Origin: Neckera pumila
Taxonomy: Eukaryota; Streptophyta; Bryopsida; Hypnales; Neckeraceae
DNA length: 64,000 nt
Reading direction: 5' to 3'
Assembly (NCBI GenBank): GCA_963969595.1
Contig: OZ018417.1
Coordinates: 14,200,501 to 14,264,500, forward strand
The notes below the pieces were generated by a model. That model was given only the letters and a program-made list of their open reading frames with translations, had not been told where the DNA came from and did no database searches. The translations under genes and the position numbers were made by a program. Positions 11,958 to 22,473 of this stretch are shown here, piece by piece; positions within the stretch are counted from its first letter, which is position 1; each line of letters opens with the position of its first letter.

Positions 11958-12893
11958 ATGGAAGACAAACCAAAACATAGAAGAACTGCAGCTACTTATA
12001 TTAATCCATGTTTTTCACCACCTAAACCTCCTTCTAGTCCAGTAGATTTAAATACAGCAAAATCATCTATTAGAAAATCTCAAAGATTGGTTATTAATTC
12101 TACACAAAGTGAATCACAAAGTGAGATAACTGAATCAAAAATTGATTTTGAAGTTAGATTAAATCTATGTTTTTAGGAGTAGAAGAAACTATAAAGAGAG
12201 AAATAGCTGCTCAAGAGACTCTTTTAATAGATATTGCTACATCTATAGAAAGGGAAGAAATTCCCTATCCTCTAATTGAAGATTCTGTAAGCCAAGTATT
12301 GCACCAGTCAGCCCGCAAAGAACATCTGACAGTCCTTGAGAACCCTAACACCACTACCTCCTATAACACCAAGTCCAGTTGAATATTTATTTCTACACCA
12401 AATCAAATTAATTTTTTTCCAACCAGATCTAAAAATTATGAGACAAATGCTTCCCAAAGTCAATATTTGAGGAATACATGGAAAGAAGAAAGCCCTTGTG
12501 TGTTAGATACATTAGAGAATTATTTATCCCCCATTAGGGAAAGGACTTCATCATCTAATTCTGTTCAATAAGGAAAGAATAAGCTTAGAACCTCCACCAC
12601 ATTTGGAAACATCTCCAAGACAATTTATAAATTATAGTTTGGACAAAAATATCAACCCTTATAGTTTTCAAGGATCACCCTTTGCATCAGATTTAGAACC
12701 ATTTCAACCTTTTTCAATTCTCCAACCTCTTCAACCAAAATCAAAATTATCTGAAGATTCAGATCTAGAATTAGAAATCCAAGAATTTGAAGAAGACATG
12801 TGGGTAGAAGATTATAACATGGCACAACCACGCCCTTTTAATTTGGTCATTTTACCCACAGGGGGTGCACTTAGTGTATCTAATCCAAACTAT
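11958..12893 (+). pseudogene. Gag N-terminal region of gypsy element A
   Basis: Three successive ORF pieces (11958-12176, 12167-12382, 12603-12893) encode a Pro/Ser/Gln-rich, acidic polypeptide (for example SELEIQEFEED-like runs and MAQPRPFNLVILPTGG). This is typical of the poorly conserved N-terminal gag of plant gypsy elements. Frames change at about 12170 and there are stops between pieces. It is broken at about 12894 by an AT-rich insertion. Assignment rests on position upstream of the capsid piece at 13386. Confidence 0.55.
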
Positions 12894-13385
12894 GTGCGAC
12901 CAAAACTTTGTACCCTCTATATTATATCCTAAAATTTAAATAAATGAAAACAAAAAAAATATGAATATATTTTACTAATTTGAAAGTTTATATTTTGAAT
13001 TATTGATATTTTTATTTGCTAATGATAATTACTTACAAATTTTTGAAGTAAATAGATACACTGTAAAACTGAAAAATAACTTTCACACCCCTATATTATA
13101 TCCTAAAAAATTGTCTAAGAAATGAACAAAAAATTCCTAAAAATAACTTTCTATTGAAAGCTCATTTTGAGTTGAATATTGATGCAATGGTCATCTAAAT
13201 GTGTTCTCTATAAATATTTGAGTTGAAAAATAAGCCATTTTAGGTTCATTTTCAACCTCTTCTAGAAATCATTCCATACGTCATTTGAGTTGGAAATTTT
13301 GGCAATAGAAACTTATAGTCATTACCAAACAATGCTCAAAATTTTAGGTTGAAATTACAATTTATTAAAATCTACTTGTTCGCAC
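12894..13385. mobile_element. AT-rich 492-bp insertion in gag of element A
   Basis: Gag coding is broken off at about 12893 and resumes at about 13400. The inserted DNA starts GTGCGACCAA and ends TTGTTCGCAC (reverse complement GTGCGAACAA), a 10-bp imperfect terminal inverted repeat. It contains 'tatattatatcctaaaa' twice (12920, 13095). No target duplication was identified, so the exact ends are tentative. Confidence 0.4.
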
Positions 13386-14253
13386 GTGGTTTGTAGTAGT
13401 AGAACCAAATGCCCTCCCCGAGACTTTACCACAATTCTGTGGTCAAGCAAGCACTGATCAGGACTACCACATGAGTAGGTTTGAAATAGTATGTGCAGCT
13501 AATATGATTTCTGAAGCCAATCTTTTTGTAACATTTCCTGCCATATTATTAGAAACTGCTCAGGAATGGTATCAAACACATACTCCTTAATTTTGCCAAC
13601 TAGAAAGCATTCCTGACTAGATTCCAACCCTTAGACTTGACAAAAAGTTTACAGGAACGGTTAAGAACTACAAGAATAATGATAGGAGAAACTCTAGGTA
13701 ACTATTATGGTAGAATGGATTACATTTTGCAACGGTGGCAAGGTCATGGGATTCTTGAGGCCTATTTAACTGGAATTTTTATAGGAGGTTTATACCCTCC
13801 CAAATTTAAAATAACCATTAAGAAAAAGAATCCTGGAGACTTAGCCACTGCATTAAGATATGCCAAACAATGTGAGGAAGCTAGGATAGGAGATGATCAA
13901 ATGACCACTATAGATCCTAGCATATATCTCCAAAATTTAGTATATCCTCCAATGGCAAATCAAATAGTACCCTATCAACAAACAATTTATCAACCACCAG
14001 TAAGAATCTATTAGGCACAATCCATTCAGCCTACGATAGTAATACCTCCTATAGCTCAAATCAAAGATCCAAAAATAAATATATTAAGCAAATTAGTAGA
14101 AGAAATGGCAGATTTGAGAGTTCAAATCAGTAATGCTCCACTTAAGCGGTCTAATCCCACCAATACAAGAACAAATGTATGGTGTACCAATTGTCAAGGA
14201 CAGGGTCATTTACCCTCTGAATGGCCTTCACCAGCCACAAAAAAAAACACTTC
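13386..14253 (+). pseudogene. Gag capsid and first zinc knuckle of element A
   Basis: The text after the insertion encodes a retrotransposon gag region: an N part reading ..PQFCGQASTDQDYHMSRFE and LLETAQEWYQ, then a 125-codon ORF (13637-14014) with RTTRIMIGETLGNYYGRMDY and IGGLYPPKFK. A CCHC-like knuckle, CTNCQGQGHLPSEW, follows at about 14183-14224, with Trp where the last Cys belongs. Stops and at least one frame change make it non-functional. It is cut at 14254 by a small CACTA-type fold-back element. Confidence 0.7.
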
Positions 14254-14470
14254 CGCTATAAAAAACCCGCGTTTTAAGTGATGAGCACTAATTTTTCTTG
14301 ACGGATTTTAGTGGACATCCAATGCTACAAATTCATGTTTTTTGTCAACAAAAACATTCAACATAATACCAATGTTGACATTAAACAATGGTTTTGTTGC
14401 ATTGGATGTCCACTAAAATCTATCAAGAAAAATCAGAGCTTGTCACCTAAAATATGGGTTTCTTATAGTG
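14254..14470. mobile_element. 217-bp CACTA-type fold-back MITE in gag of A
   Basis: The two ends are reverse complements over about 80 bp. The right end read inward is CACTATAAGAAACCC; the left is CGCTATAAAAAACCC. Both continue through TTTTTCTTGA and TTTTAGTGGACATCCAATG. Flanks TTC / TTT fit a 3-bp target duplication with one change. The termini resemble those of E1 and E2 (CACTA-AAGAAACCC). It sits between the first and second zinc knuckles of A's gag. Confidence 0.75.
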
Positions 14471-15575
14471 TTTGTTGTAATTTCTGCAAAGGTAATTATC
14501 CTACTGATAAGTGTTGGAATTTAGCAGTAGTTAAACAAAATTTACAAGCTGTGAAAGAAGATTTACAAGTTGATGCTAATAAACCTTAGGTAAACAAAAC
14601 TAATATTAATAAAAGACCATTTGCAAGACCAGATAATGGTCCTCCTTATAGGTCTAATAATAATTGACCCCGTTGGGGTGATAATTATAATGAACCTCCA
14701 ATTTGGAATGGACCTCCATCCAATCCCAACACCCATTGTTATAGACCACCAAAATTGGAAAAACAATTGGTATGTTATAGATGTGATGAATTAGGCCATT
14801 ATTCTAGTGAACGTCCCAGCCCTAGAAAACAAATAGGATACAAACCATTTTGTGGCAGATGTCGCTAGTAAGGTCATTTACTTGAAGACTATACTGCTCC
14901 ACCTAGAAAATTTCCACCTTCTGAGAGAGATTATCCTAGATCTAAACAAGTTCAATTCCAAGAAGAAGGAAATACCAGACCCTCAAATCATGTTTCCCAT
15001 TCTATTTTTGCACCAAACTCAGAAGATGTCTTTGTAACCACAAGAGTTACAACAGCCCAACAAAATTTGTTAAAGAATCAAACCACAAATAACTTTGAAA
15101 GTGAACTTGAAACATCTAAAATTATAATGCCAAGGAAATCTTTTCAATCAAATTTAACACAAGAGAAAGAAGTAATACCCCCAATAGAAATAACTTTAGA
15201 TTCCAAATCACCCTAATAAAGAGATGACTTGGAAAGAAATTGCAATAAAAACTTCTTAAACAACAACCTAATCAAACTCAATCAATTATACCACCACAAG
15301 TCATAAATCCACCAGTAAATTTACCAACAATTTTTGTTAATATTATTTCTAATTTTATCAAATCCGTGCAAAAAAAATGAGCTCAAAAATTCAAGTACCA
15401 CCAAAACGTAAAATGCCTAGAACTATAAAATTAACATTAGGAATGAAATCATATGATGTTTTGGCTAACCTTGATAAAATTCAACCTAAAATTAGTATGA
15501 AACAACTACTCTCACTTTTTTCTAAATGCAGAAGTCATTTGAATACTGCATTAGTGAGAAAAAAAAGTTAAACCC
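14471..15575 (+). pseudogene. Gag C-terminal region of A with further zinc knuckles
   Basis: After the MITE the frame continues with CNFCKGNYPTDKC (about 14476-14514, one residue short and lacking the His). Next come an Asn/Pro-rich linker, CYRCDELGHYSSER (about 14776-14817) and CGRCR**GHLLEDY (about 14852-14890). In the last, two adjacent stops (TAG, TAA) stand where Gln codons are likely. A linker with VFVTTRVTTAQ then leads to the protease. This gives four knuckle-like motifs in one gag, all damaged. Confidence 0.65.
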
Positions 15576-15787
15576 TTGAAAATTCATGAAATTTCCATGG
15601 ATTTAGGAGCCCCTACAGTAGATGTAATAATTGATGGACCTTTGATAAATGACATTCAAATTGATAGTGGATCTAGTGTTAATCTCATGAACTTCAAAGC
15701 TATAGAAGAATTGGGATTAACAACTATCATCTCAACTCCAATTATCTTAAGAATGGCTGACCAAAGTAAAGTTGAACCTTTGGGGAT
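15576..15787 (+). pseudogene. Protease of element A, 5' half (split by element B)
   Basis: An ORF encodes an aspartic protease start with the catalytic motif IDSGSSVNLM (Asp codon at 15663) and ILRMADQSKVEPLGI. It stops abruptly at 15787, where element B begins. The second half of the same domain, with SYTILLGRPWLY, resumes at 35529. The GGGAT at 15783-15787 is repeated at 35524-35528. Confidence 0.8.
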
Positions 15788-16576
15788 TGTTAACCCCATA
15801 TTATATCTTTGGTAAAAGATAGGGAGAACAAACTAGCCTATTTTAACCCTCAATAAAAAATTATTAATACTTCAATAATAATCCAATAAATGTTTTTAGA
15901 GTGAGAATATATCATAATCTATTACATATGGATATCAAAACCTAAAAAAGTATTGTACTAAGGAAGTTATTAATCTTTACCAAAATATAACTATACACTA
16001 TGATTTTCTTGAGTACTTTTGGAACTTAATAAAAATAAGAGATTTATGAGTATTGGGCTATAATGGTAACAAAACAAAAAGAATATACTTTAGTATACAA
16101 GAAGTAAAAGAAAAGGAGCTTCTATCTTACAAAGTACCATTTTCATATGGGTATAAATGGCAGAAGACCATTGAGGCATTGAAGTTAGATTAGTAAATAG
16201 CAATTACTAGGCTAGTTTAAGGAAGGAATTAGGTAAGTAAAAAGTAGTTTTGGTGGTTAGGAAAATCTCAATTGGAAAATGCATAGGCCTATAGCCATAG
16301 GAGAAAATGGTTAGGCCAATAGGATTAATTCCCTCATGATTAGGGAAACTATAAATAGGGAGGAATTCTCTATTGTAGGGATGATTAAAAAGACAATGAA
16401 ATCAAAGACAAAAACTACAAGACTCAAATATAAGACTCAAACCCAAGACTTGCTTCTCTAAAATTGCACATTGCATACAATGGACTAACTTGGTCTTGCA
16501 AAAAGTTGCAAACACAAAAATAAAGGATAGAAGGGAAGTTGGCTTTCCTAAAGAATAAGGGAAAAGTTGACTTTCA
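15788..16576 (+). repeat. 5' LTR of gypsy element B
   Basis: It starts TGTTAACCCC and ends ..GACTTTCA, 789 bp. It matches 34734-35523 almost base for base, roughly 95% by eye. It is flanked on the outside by GGGAT, the same 5 bp found after the 3' LTR. A TATAAATA box lies at 16350-16357. Confidence 0.88.
16350..16357 (+). promoter_or_regulatory. TATA box of 5' LTR B
   Basis: TATAAATA lies about 225 bp before the LTR end, in the usual place for an LTR promoter. The same word is kept at 35298-35305 in the 3' LTR. Confidence 0.55.
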
Positions 16577-16578
16577 TT

Positions 16579-16597
16579 TGGCAACCATGCTGGGGGC
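16579..16597 (+). other. Primer-binding site of element B
   Basis: TGGCAACCATGCTGGGGGC begins two bases after the LTR's CA end. It resembles the TGGCGAC..CTGGGGA class of primer sites known from Tat/Ogre-type plant gypsy elements. The tRNA partner was not checked. Confidence 0.6.
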
Positions 16598-16765
16598 TCT
16601 TGAAGGAAGATGGCCATGAATATGGAGTCAAGAATTATTCTTGTCACACAGTGACATTCCAAAAAATAAAAAAAATATCAGCATCAAAAACGAATTTTGA
16701 CAATGAGCAAAGAATCAAACTCTACAGTCATAAAAGAGAAGAGGAAGCTGAAAAAGACCACATTC

Positions 16766-16766
16766 A

Positions 16767-16838
<72 letters not shown>

Positions 16839-16851
16839 AAAGAAAGAAAGA
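16766..16851 (+). repeat. (AAAG)n microsatellite in the leader of B
   Basis: About 21 tandem AAAG units lie with one interruption near the end (AAAAG). The repeat lies in the leader between the primer site and gag of element B. It opens long but meaningless Lys/Glu/Arg and Phe/Leu frames on both strands. Confidence 0.9.
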
Positions 16852-17066
16852 AGAAAACAAAATTAGTGAGATTTTTTGCCATACAAAGAGATAGTGATTA
16901 TGAAGAATCAAAAGATAGTGATACCGATAATGGATTAATCACCAAAAAAAAAATTTGCATAGAAGAAACCACAAAAAACCCTGCACATCAACAAGTCAAC
17001 ATCATACAAGAAACTAATTGGTCATCAACTAAGGAAACAACCTGACCGTACAATCAAGTATCAAGA

Positions 17067-17900
17067 ATGGCAAGAAGGATTAAGACACAGCTACCCAAGT
17101 TCAAAGGTAAAGGGGACCCTGACATCTTCATCAAAGAATTCAACCACATCTGTTATGCCAACCAAGACGAGGAAGCACAATTGGATCTTTTTCCAATATG
17201 TCTAAAGAAGAAAGCTTTGGAATGGTATGTTCAGTTCCAGACAGGCCACTTTGGAATATGGGAAGAATTAAAGACTGCTTTCATTCACTGATTCCGTGAA
17301 AAGAAAATGGACGGAGAAGTGATCAACAATTTGTCGCATCTCAAACAGAAAAAATACGAAGATGTTAGAGAATTTTTAGAGAGGGTGATGATGTCCTCAA
17401 GTAAACTCAATCCACCACCACCCGACCAATTCAAGAAAACTTGATTTCTAAATGGTTTACGGAAGGAAATACAAAAGTACATCCTTATATTATCCACAGA
17501 TACTTTAAAAGGCGCACTGGCATCCGGAAAGAAATTGGAATTAGGATTCAAGAGGAAAGGGAACAAAGATTTCGAGACAGACTCAAACAAGTCAAGTACT
17601 GACTCAGAAGATGAGGAAAAGGAAAAAAGAAAGAAAAACAAGAACAAAAAGTCCAGAGAGAAGGATATCTTGAAAGGATTATAGTTAGAGATGGCCCAGC
17701 TTTTGGCATATCAACAAAAGTTCTGTAATGGAGTTATTTGCAAGATTTGTCATAATGAAGGACATTTGCCTTTGAAATGTCAAACGAAGTATTGTACAAT
17801 TTGCAATACAGCTATACACCGCACCAATGAATGCACTTACAATCGACAATACCAAGAGGAAAAAACAACAGTTAATCAAATACAACCCTAGTAGAAAAAC
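17067..17900 (+). pseudogene. Gag of element B (interrupted by element C)
   Basis: One frame runs from ATG 17067 (MARRIKTQLPKFKGKGDPD) through a typical plant retrotransposon gag region (KKKALEWYVQFQTG). It continues past a Ser/Glu/Lys-rich linker to two knuckles, CKICHNEGHLPLKC (CX2CX4HX4C) and CTICNTAIHRTNEC. The frame is kept throughout, but TGA stops occur where Arg CGA is likely (17289) and TAG stops where Gln CAG is likely (around 17895). At 17901-17905 the target site ATGAG is followed by element C; gag resumes in the same frame at 21550. Confidence 0.8.
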
Positions 17901-18394
17901 ATGAGTGTGGGAACACGCAATATCAATATTTAGAAATCCGGATTAGTTTAGGATCAATTCCGTAAATATTTTCAAAAATTTGTAGTAGTGAAGCCGCAAA
18001 CCGGAACATTTAGTAGAAACTAGGTAGTCAGGAAGTTCCGGCTTGCAAAAACTTGTAGAATAGGTAAGAAACGGACTTTGGCCGGAATCCGGAAACCGGA
18101 AAGGGATCCGGATTCAGGCAACCTACGAACTAGGGGTCCGGCCTATGAAAACTAGGGATCCGTTTGCAAATGGCGGCGCATTAAATGGCCAAACCAACGG
18201 GTGTCGGTCATTGGCCGGGTACTTAAGCAGATGGGCCTTTTGTTTTTTTCCCTCTTTCTTCCGCTCGAGGAGGTGTGTGTGCTTGCAGGTTTTGGAGCGC
18301 GTTTCTTTTAGAAGAGTGAAAGAGTGGTGAGTTAGGCCGGATAGGGAGAGAAGGAAAGGAGGGTGCCGATTGCACCGGATTGTAGGTCAAGAAG

Positions 18395-20440
18395 ATGGCG
18401 GGATCATCGGTGCAAGGGCAGAAGACTATTCCTTTTGTCAAGCTCCTGTATCCAGTCATTCCGTCGGACTCCGCTGGGCGCTTAGAGTTAGAGGAAGATC
18501 TCTTCAAACTAGGGTGTATCGGGTTCATCCGGTAACCTTGGACATTTAGGAGTGAAGATTTTCTTCGTGAGCTGGTTATGGGGACGCCAAACCAGTTCGA
18601 GCCGACGCCAAGGGGTCGGTTGGCCTCTTGGACGGAAGGGATGTGGGCGGAAACTTACGGGTTGAAGCAGTCCGGATCCGGAAATGCGACCTAGACGGAT
18701 AAGTTTTATGAAGACAAGTTCAAGAAACCGCCGCACCATAAGGAGGGTTTCACCGTTAGTGACTGTATCGATGAGCGCCATAGGCGATTACTGAATTTCC
18801 TGATTCCCATCGTCTATCCGGAAAAGCCAACCAGGGTTACGGTTACGGTGGCGAATACGATTTTCGGAGCACTCGAAGGCTGGGTCGTAAACTGGGCGAC
18901 CATAATCCACCAGAAGGTCAAGAAGATGGCGGTGGCTATCGACAAGGCCAAGTAGAGTCCGCTCAGTACTTACTTGTTCCACATGTATCATCATTTTGAT
19001 TTCATAACCCCGCAGGAACAAGTTGCTTATGAGACCGGAATGTAGATCTTGAAGTACGGATTCACAGAAGAGTTGAAGCCGACGGGAGAAGCAGCACTAG
19101 AAGAAGAAGAGGAAGAAGAGGATCCAGAACTGAAGCCGCTGGAGAAGAAGAAGCGACAGAAGACCACCAATTCGGACGCACGAAGAACGAGTTTGGACAT
19201 GCCGGAACCGAATCCGTCCCTGACCCAGCCTTCACCGGAATCTTCTGATGTATCTGACTTCTATGAGTCCGGAACCCGATGGATGGTGCAGTGCCAGAAG
19301 ATGCACACCGAGATGGCAGAAGTCATCACGGACGTTGCCAGGGAGTTAAATATTGAGACGGATTAGATCTTCAACAAACTCCGGAAGAGACCCGATCCGG
19401 CACTACTCCAAGAGAAAGACAAGCAGATCGAGATGCTTAAGGCGGAGCAAGATCACTACAAGAACAAGTTCTACTGGACGGAGGGGCAGTCGATCTCAGC
19501 CCGGAAGAAGGAGATGGATGCCCTGAAGCTAGTCAAGGATTTGAAGGTGTTGGTAGAAGAACCGGAACATCAGATCATCCGATCCGCGCTTTACACGAAG
19601 AAACTCGAGAATGACGGCATTGTTACCGGATCCAGAGTGCTGCAAGTCCCGGTCGATTACGAGGCCAAGATGAAGATCGTTTTGGACGATATGGGACAGC
19701 TGTTGGGACATTTGGATGTGGCCAAGGACGACTTTGGGCTACTTCCGGATATCTTCATGGAGTCCCCGGGCAAACACGGAGCCGGATTTTCCGGGACACA
19801 AGAGGATCTAGGCTTGAAGTCCCTGTTTAAAATGCCTAGGGTGCCTTCCTTGAGTCATTTCCCGAAGTGGGGCACAGTAAATACTTTTGCCCCTTCCTCA
19901 CAATCTCCGTTGGGATCCGGAAAGGCTGGGCAGAGGTTGTCGATCCGGAGATATCTGTTAAAAGGTTTGGGGACGATCAATCTGGCAAGAGAGCACCCGG
20001 AGAGATTCCCTCATATGTCGGAACAGTCACCAGCACGGGGTACGCAATTGATTGACTTAGGAGATCCGGCTCCAGAGGCGAAACCGGAATCCAGGCCGGA
20101 AACCCAGCTGAACAAAAGGATGGAAGTAGTGGAGGCCGAAATCTTGGATCCGGATGAAGAACTCAAGATGGTGGAACCTGAGAGGCAGCTGAAACTCCGG
20201 AAGTCTGAGAAGCGGAAACCGGAAAGCAAGAAGCCGATGAAGCAACAGATTGAAGACTCCGAGTCTGGTGAGTTTGAGTCGGGCTCAGAATCTGAGGAAG
20301 ATACGGAGGAGGACGAGACGTCTCCTACGACCTATCAGAATCCGCCTCGAGCCGCCAAAATGACGCCAGCGAAGAGTTCCAGTAAGCCGACAGCCAAACA
20401 GGAAGCCGGGAGTTCAAAGAAATCTCGGGTGGCCAAGTAG
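18395..20440 (+). pseudogene. 682-codon ORF in element C, stopped but not frameshifted
   Basis: Reading starts at ATG 18395 (MAGSSVQGQKTIPFVKLLYP) and keeps one frame to TAG at 20438-20440. There are five internal stops: TAA at codon 47 and TAG at codons 100, 187, 217 and 324. The longest open part is 19433-20440. The N-terminal half looks globular (TVTVANTIFGALEGWVVNW). The C-terminal half is acidic, with Glu runs at about codons 235-243, then long charged segments, a Ser/Glu tract and a basic Lys/Ser/Ala tail like a chromatin or RNA-binding tail. I do not recognise the family. TAG for CAG by loss of methylated C would explain most of the stops. Confidence 0.6.
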
Positions 20441-21544
20441 TTAGAAGGGGACTACTTGTGGAGGTAGATTAGAATTTGGATAGTTTTATCCCGGAACCGG
20501 ATTCCAAGCGTGGGCCCGGTTTCCGGAAATGTAGGGATAAGGACTTCCCAGTTTATTCGGGATTTCCTTGGTGTGTGTGTGTGGTTGCCCCGGTTTGTGG
20601 GGAGCCTTTTTTCGCTTTTAGGGTGTTGACTTTGGCTTTGTTTTGGATTTTTAAGGGCGGGCAAGTTAGTTGCCCCTCATTCCCTCCTAGTTGATATTCA
20701 ATTGTATTTCATTCTCTTTTTGAAATCTGAGCCCTCAGGTATGCATTTTGGCTTTATCAGTGTATCTGGATTGTGTTGACCTGTGGTCTGGGTGTTGGAA
20801 GGAAAGGATGGGTGAGGAGGAATCCGGATTTAGTAGAATACGGTCTGAGTCGAGAGTGTGCTATTGTAATGTTGTTGGATTATTGACTTAGGAGCTGCGC
20901 ACAGTGTCTTTAAACTACCAGAAGAGTAGTCCGGATTACAGAGTAGCGGGGAAGCGAGTCCGGTTGTCAAGCCATGCGGAGGTAAGCGCCTGCCCAAGGA
21001 AGTCCCCTACCTGTCCGGAAGATCTGCCAACCTTAGGATTCATCTAACCTCTAGAAAGATCACACCCCCATACTTATTCCGGATTCTGAGATCTGTCATT
21101 GTAGTAAGGGAAAGTGAAGTATTTCTAAGTGACCTGCTGTCCGGAGTTGCCATCCGGAAGTTGTGAGGATCCGGATCTTTTTGTCTTGCTGCAACCTTTT
21201 GAATACTCGGGTGTTGTTATTTGTGTTTGTTAGAATTGTAGAAGAACAAGAGTGGTGAAGTCCCTACCCCCTCAAAAGATCAACTAGTGGACCCTCTGAA
21301 GGTAAAACAGAGGTATTGAAAACCGGATTGGAAGAAGAGACGTAAACCGGATTCCAGATAGTTTATGGTCTAGATTGTGAAAGGATCCGGAAAAGATTGA
21401 GTAGGTAAGAAGAAAGAAAGATAGAAAAGCCGGATAGCTAGAATATGCTACGTATAATCCAGAAATTCCCTGGGACAATATTTTGTGTTATCTTGGCACC
21501 ATTTTTGTGTTAAGGATACTTACGCCTAGATTGCGCGTACGACA
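20441..21544 (+). other. 3' part of element C, non-coding
   Basis: This stretch lies between the end of the C ORF and the right end of C. It keeps the CCGGA-rich composition and contains TTTTATC, polypyrimidine and 'ttggcaccattttt' text near 21493, but no ORF of interest. It probably holds the promoter/terminator part of the LTR; this is inference from position. Confidence 0.4.
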
Positions 21545-21549
21545 ATGAG

Positions 21550-22473
21550 GAAGGTGGAGAACGTAAGGAAACCTGGAAATGAAGATCAAGAACAAGAGCC
21601 TCCTAGAAATAGTTACTATGAATCATGAAACTATAGGCAGATGTCTATATAATGACAAGGGCACAAAAATGGCAAATAGAAGATGAAGAAGGATCTACAA
21701 GTAGCAATGGCGAAGTTAGGGACAATGAAAACAAGGCTGATGAAGGGCAGCCAGAAGCAGTGGAGTTTGGAGAACTCTGAGAACGAGCATCTAAAGAATG
21801 GAAGGACAATTAAAGGGTACACCAACAAGTGACCCAAGATGTCCAAAGATTACAAGAAGAGTTAGAAGAAACACCTCAAGAAGAACAACTTGTGCCTTTA
21901 GAACAAAATGAAAGGCCAACAAGTGAGGAAGAAGAGCCAAAAGGGGCTAGGAAGCAAAAATTGGTTTCGGACAATACTAAGAGACAAATGTATTATTGCC
22001 ATAAAGAAGGGCATATGAAGAAGGAGTGTTTCCTCTGAAAACAACACCAAGAGGAGTTTGGAGGAATACAGGGGGTCAAAAAACCAACGATTGCCTCCAA
22101 TATAGTGGCCCTAGATGTCTATATAATGACAAGGGCACAAAAACGGCAAATAGAAAATGTACTATTAGATGGAGGTTCTGGAGTAAACATTATTACCAAA
22201 GAACTCTATTAAAAGTTGGGATATCGAAAACTAGAACCAACACCATTTACTATTAAAATGGCAGACCAACAGAAGGTGACACCCTCAGTACAAGATCTTC
22301 GGATTGAAGTGGGAGGTTTTCAATATAACATCACAGCTACAGTGATGAGAATGGAGTCCAAATCTGGAAGTTATACCATGTTGCTTGGCAGACCCTGGCT
22401 AAAACAGGCAAACACAAGGCAAGATTGGGCAAAGGATACCATTATGTTGGTATATAAAACAAAAAAGAAATAA
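21550..22473 (+). pseudogene. Gag end, zinc knuckle and protease of element B
   Basis: The frame from gag continues after C (MRKVENVRKPGNEDQEQEPP). A DVYIMTRAQK motif occurs twice, at about 21640 and 22112, each followed by QIE. In between lie a coiled, Glu/Gln-rich piece and a knuckle YYCHKEGHMKKEC, whose first Cys is changed to Met. The protease has VLLDGGSGVNIIT (Asp codon at 22168) and TMLLGRPWLKQA about 80 residues later, as in plant gypsy proteases. A TAA interrupts it at about 22210. The repeated MTRAQ segment suggests a local duplication. Confidence 0.75.

Larger units (their letters stand above)
17906..21544 (+). mobile_element. Element C: 3.6-kb solo-LTR-like unit in gag of B
   Basis: The unit starts TGTGGGAACACGC and ends GCGCGTACGACA. 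It is flanked by ATGAG on both sides (17901-17905, 21545-21549), a 5-bp target duplication as in LTR elements. The ends are partly inverted (ACACGCAAT / ACGCGCAAT). Removing it rejoins B's gag in frame. Composition differs from its surroundings: GC-rich and crowded with CCGGA/TCCGG words. It holds one long ORF (18395-20440) and no gag or pol. A solo LTR with an internal ORF is the simplest reading; a LARD-like unit is an alternative. Confidence 0.7.

Noticed and set aside
16684..16911. Long Lys/Glu/Arg and Phe/Leu/Ser frames on both strands
   Set aside because: They are translations of the (AAAG)n microsatellite in the leader of element B.
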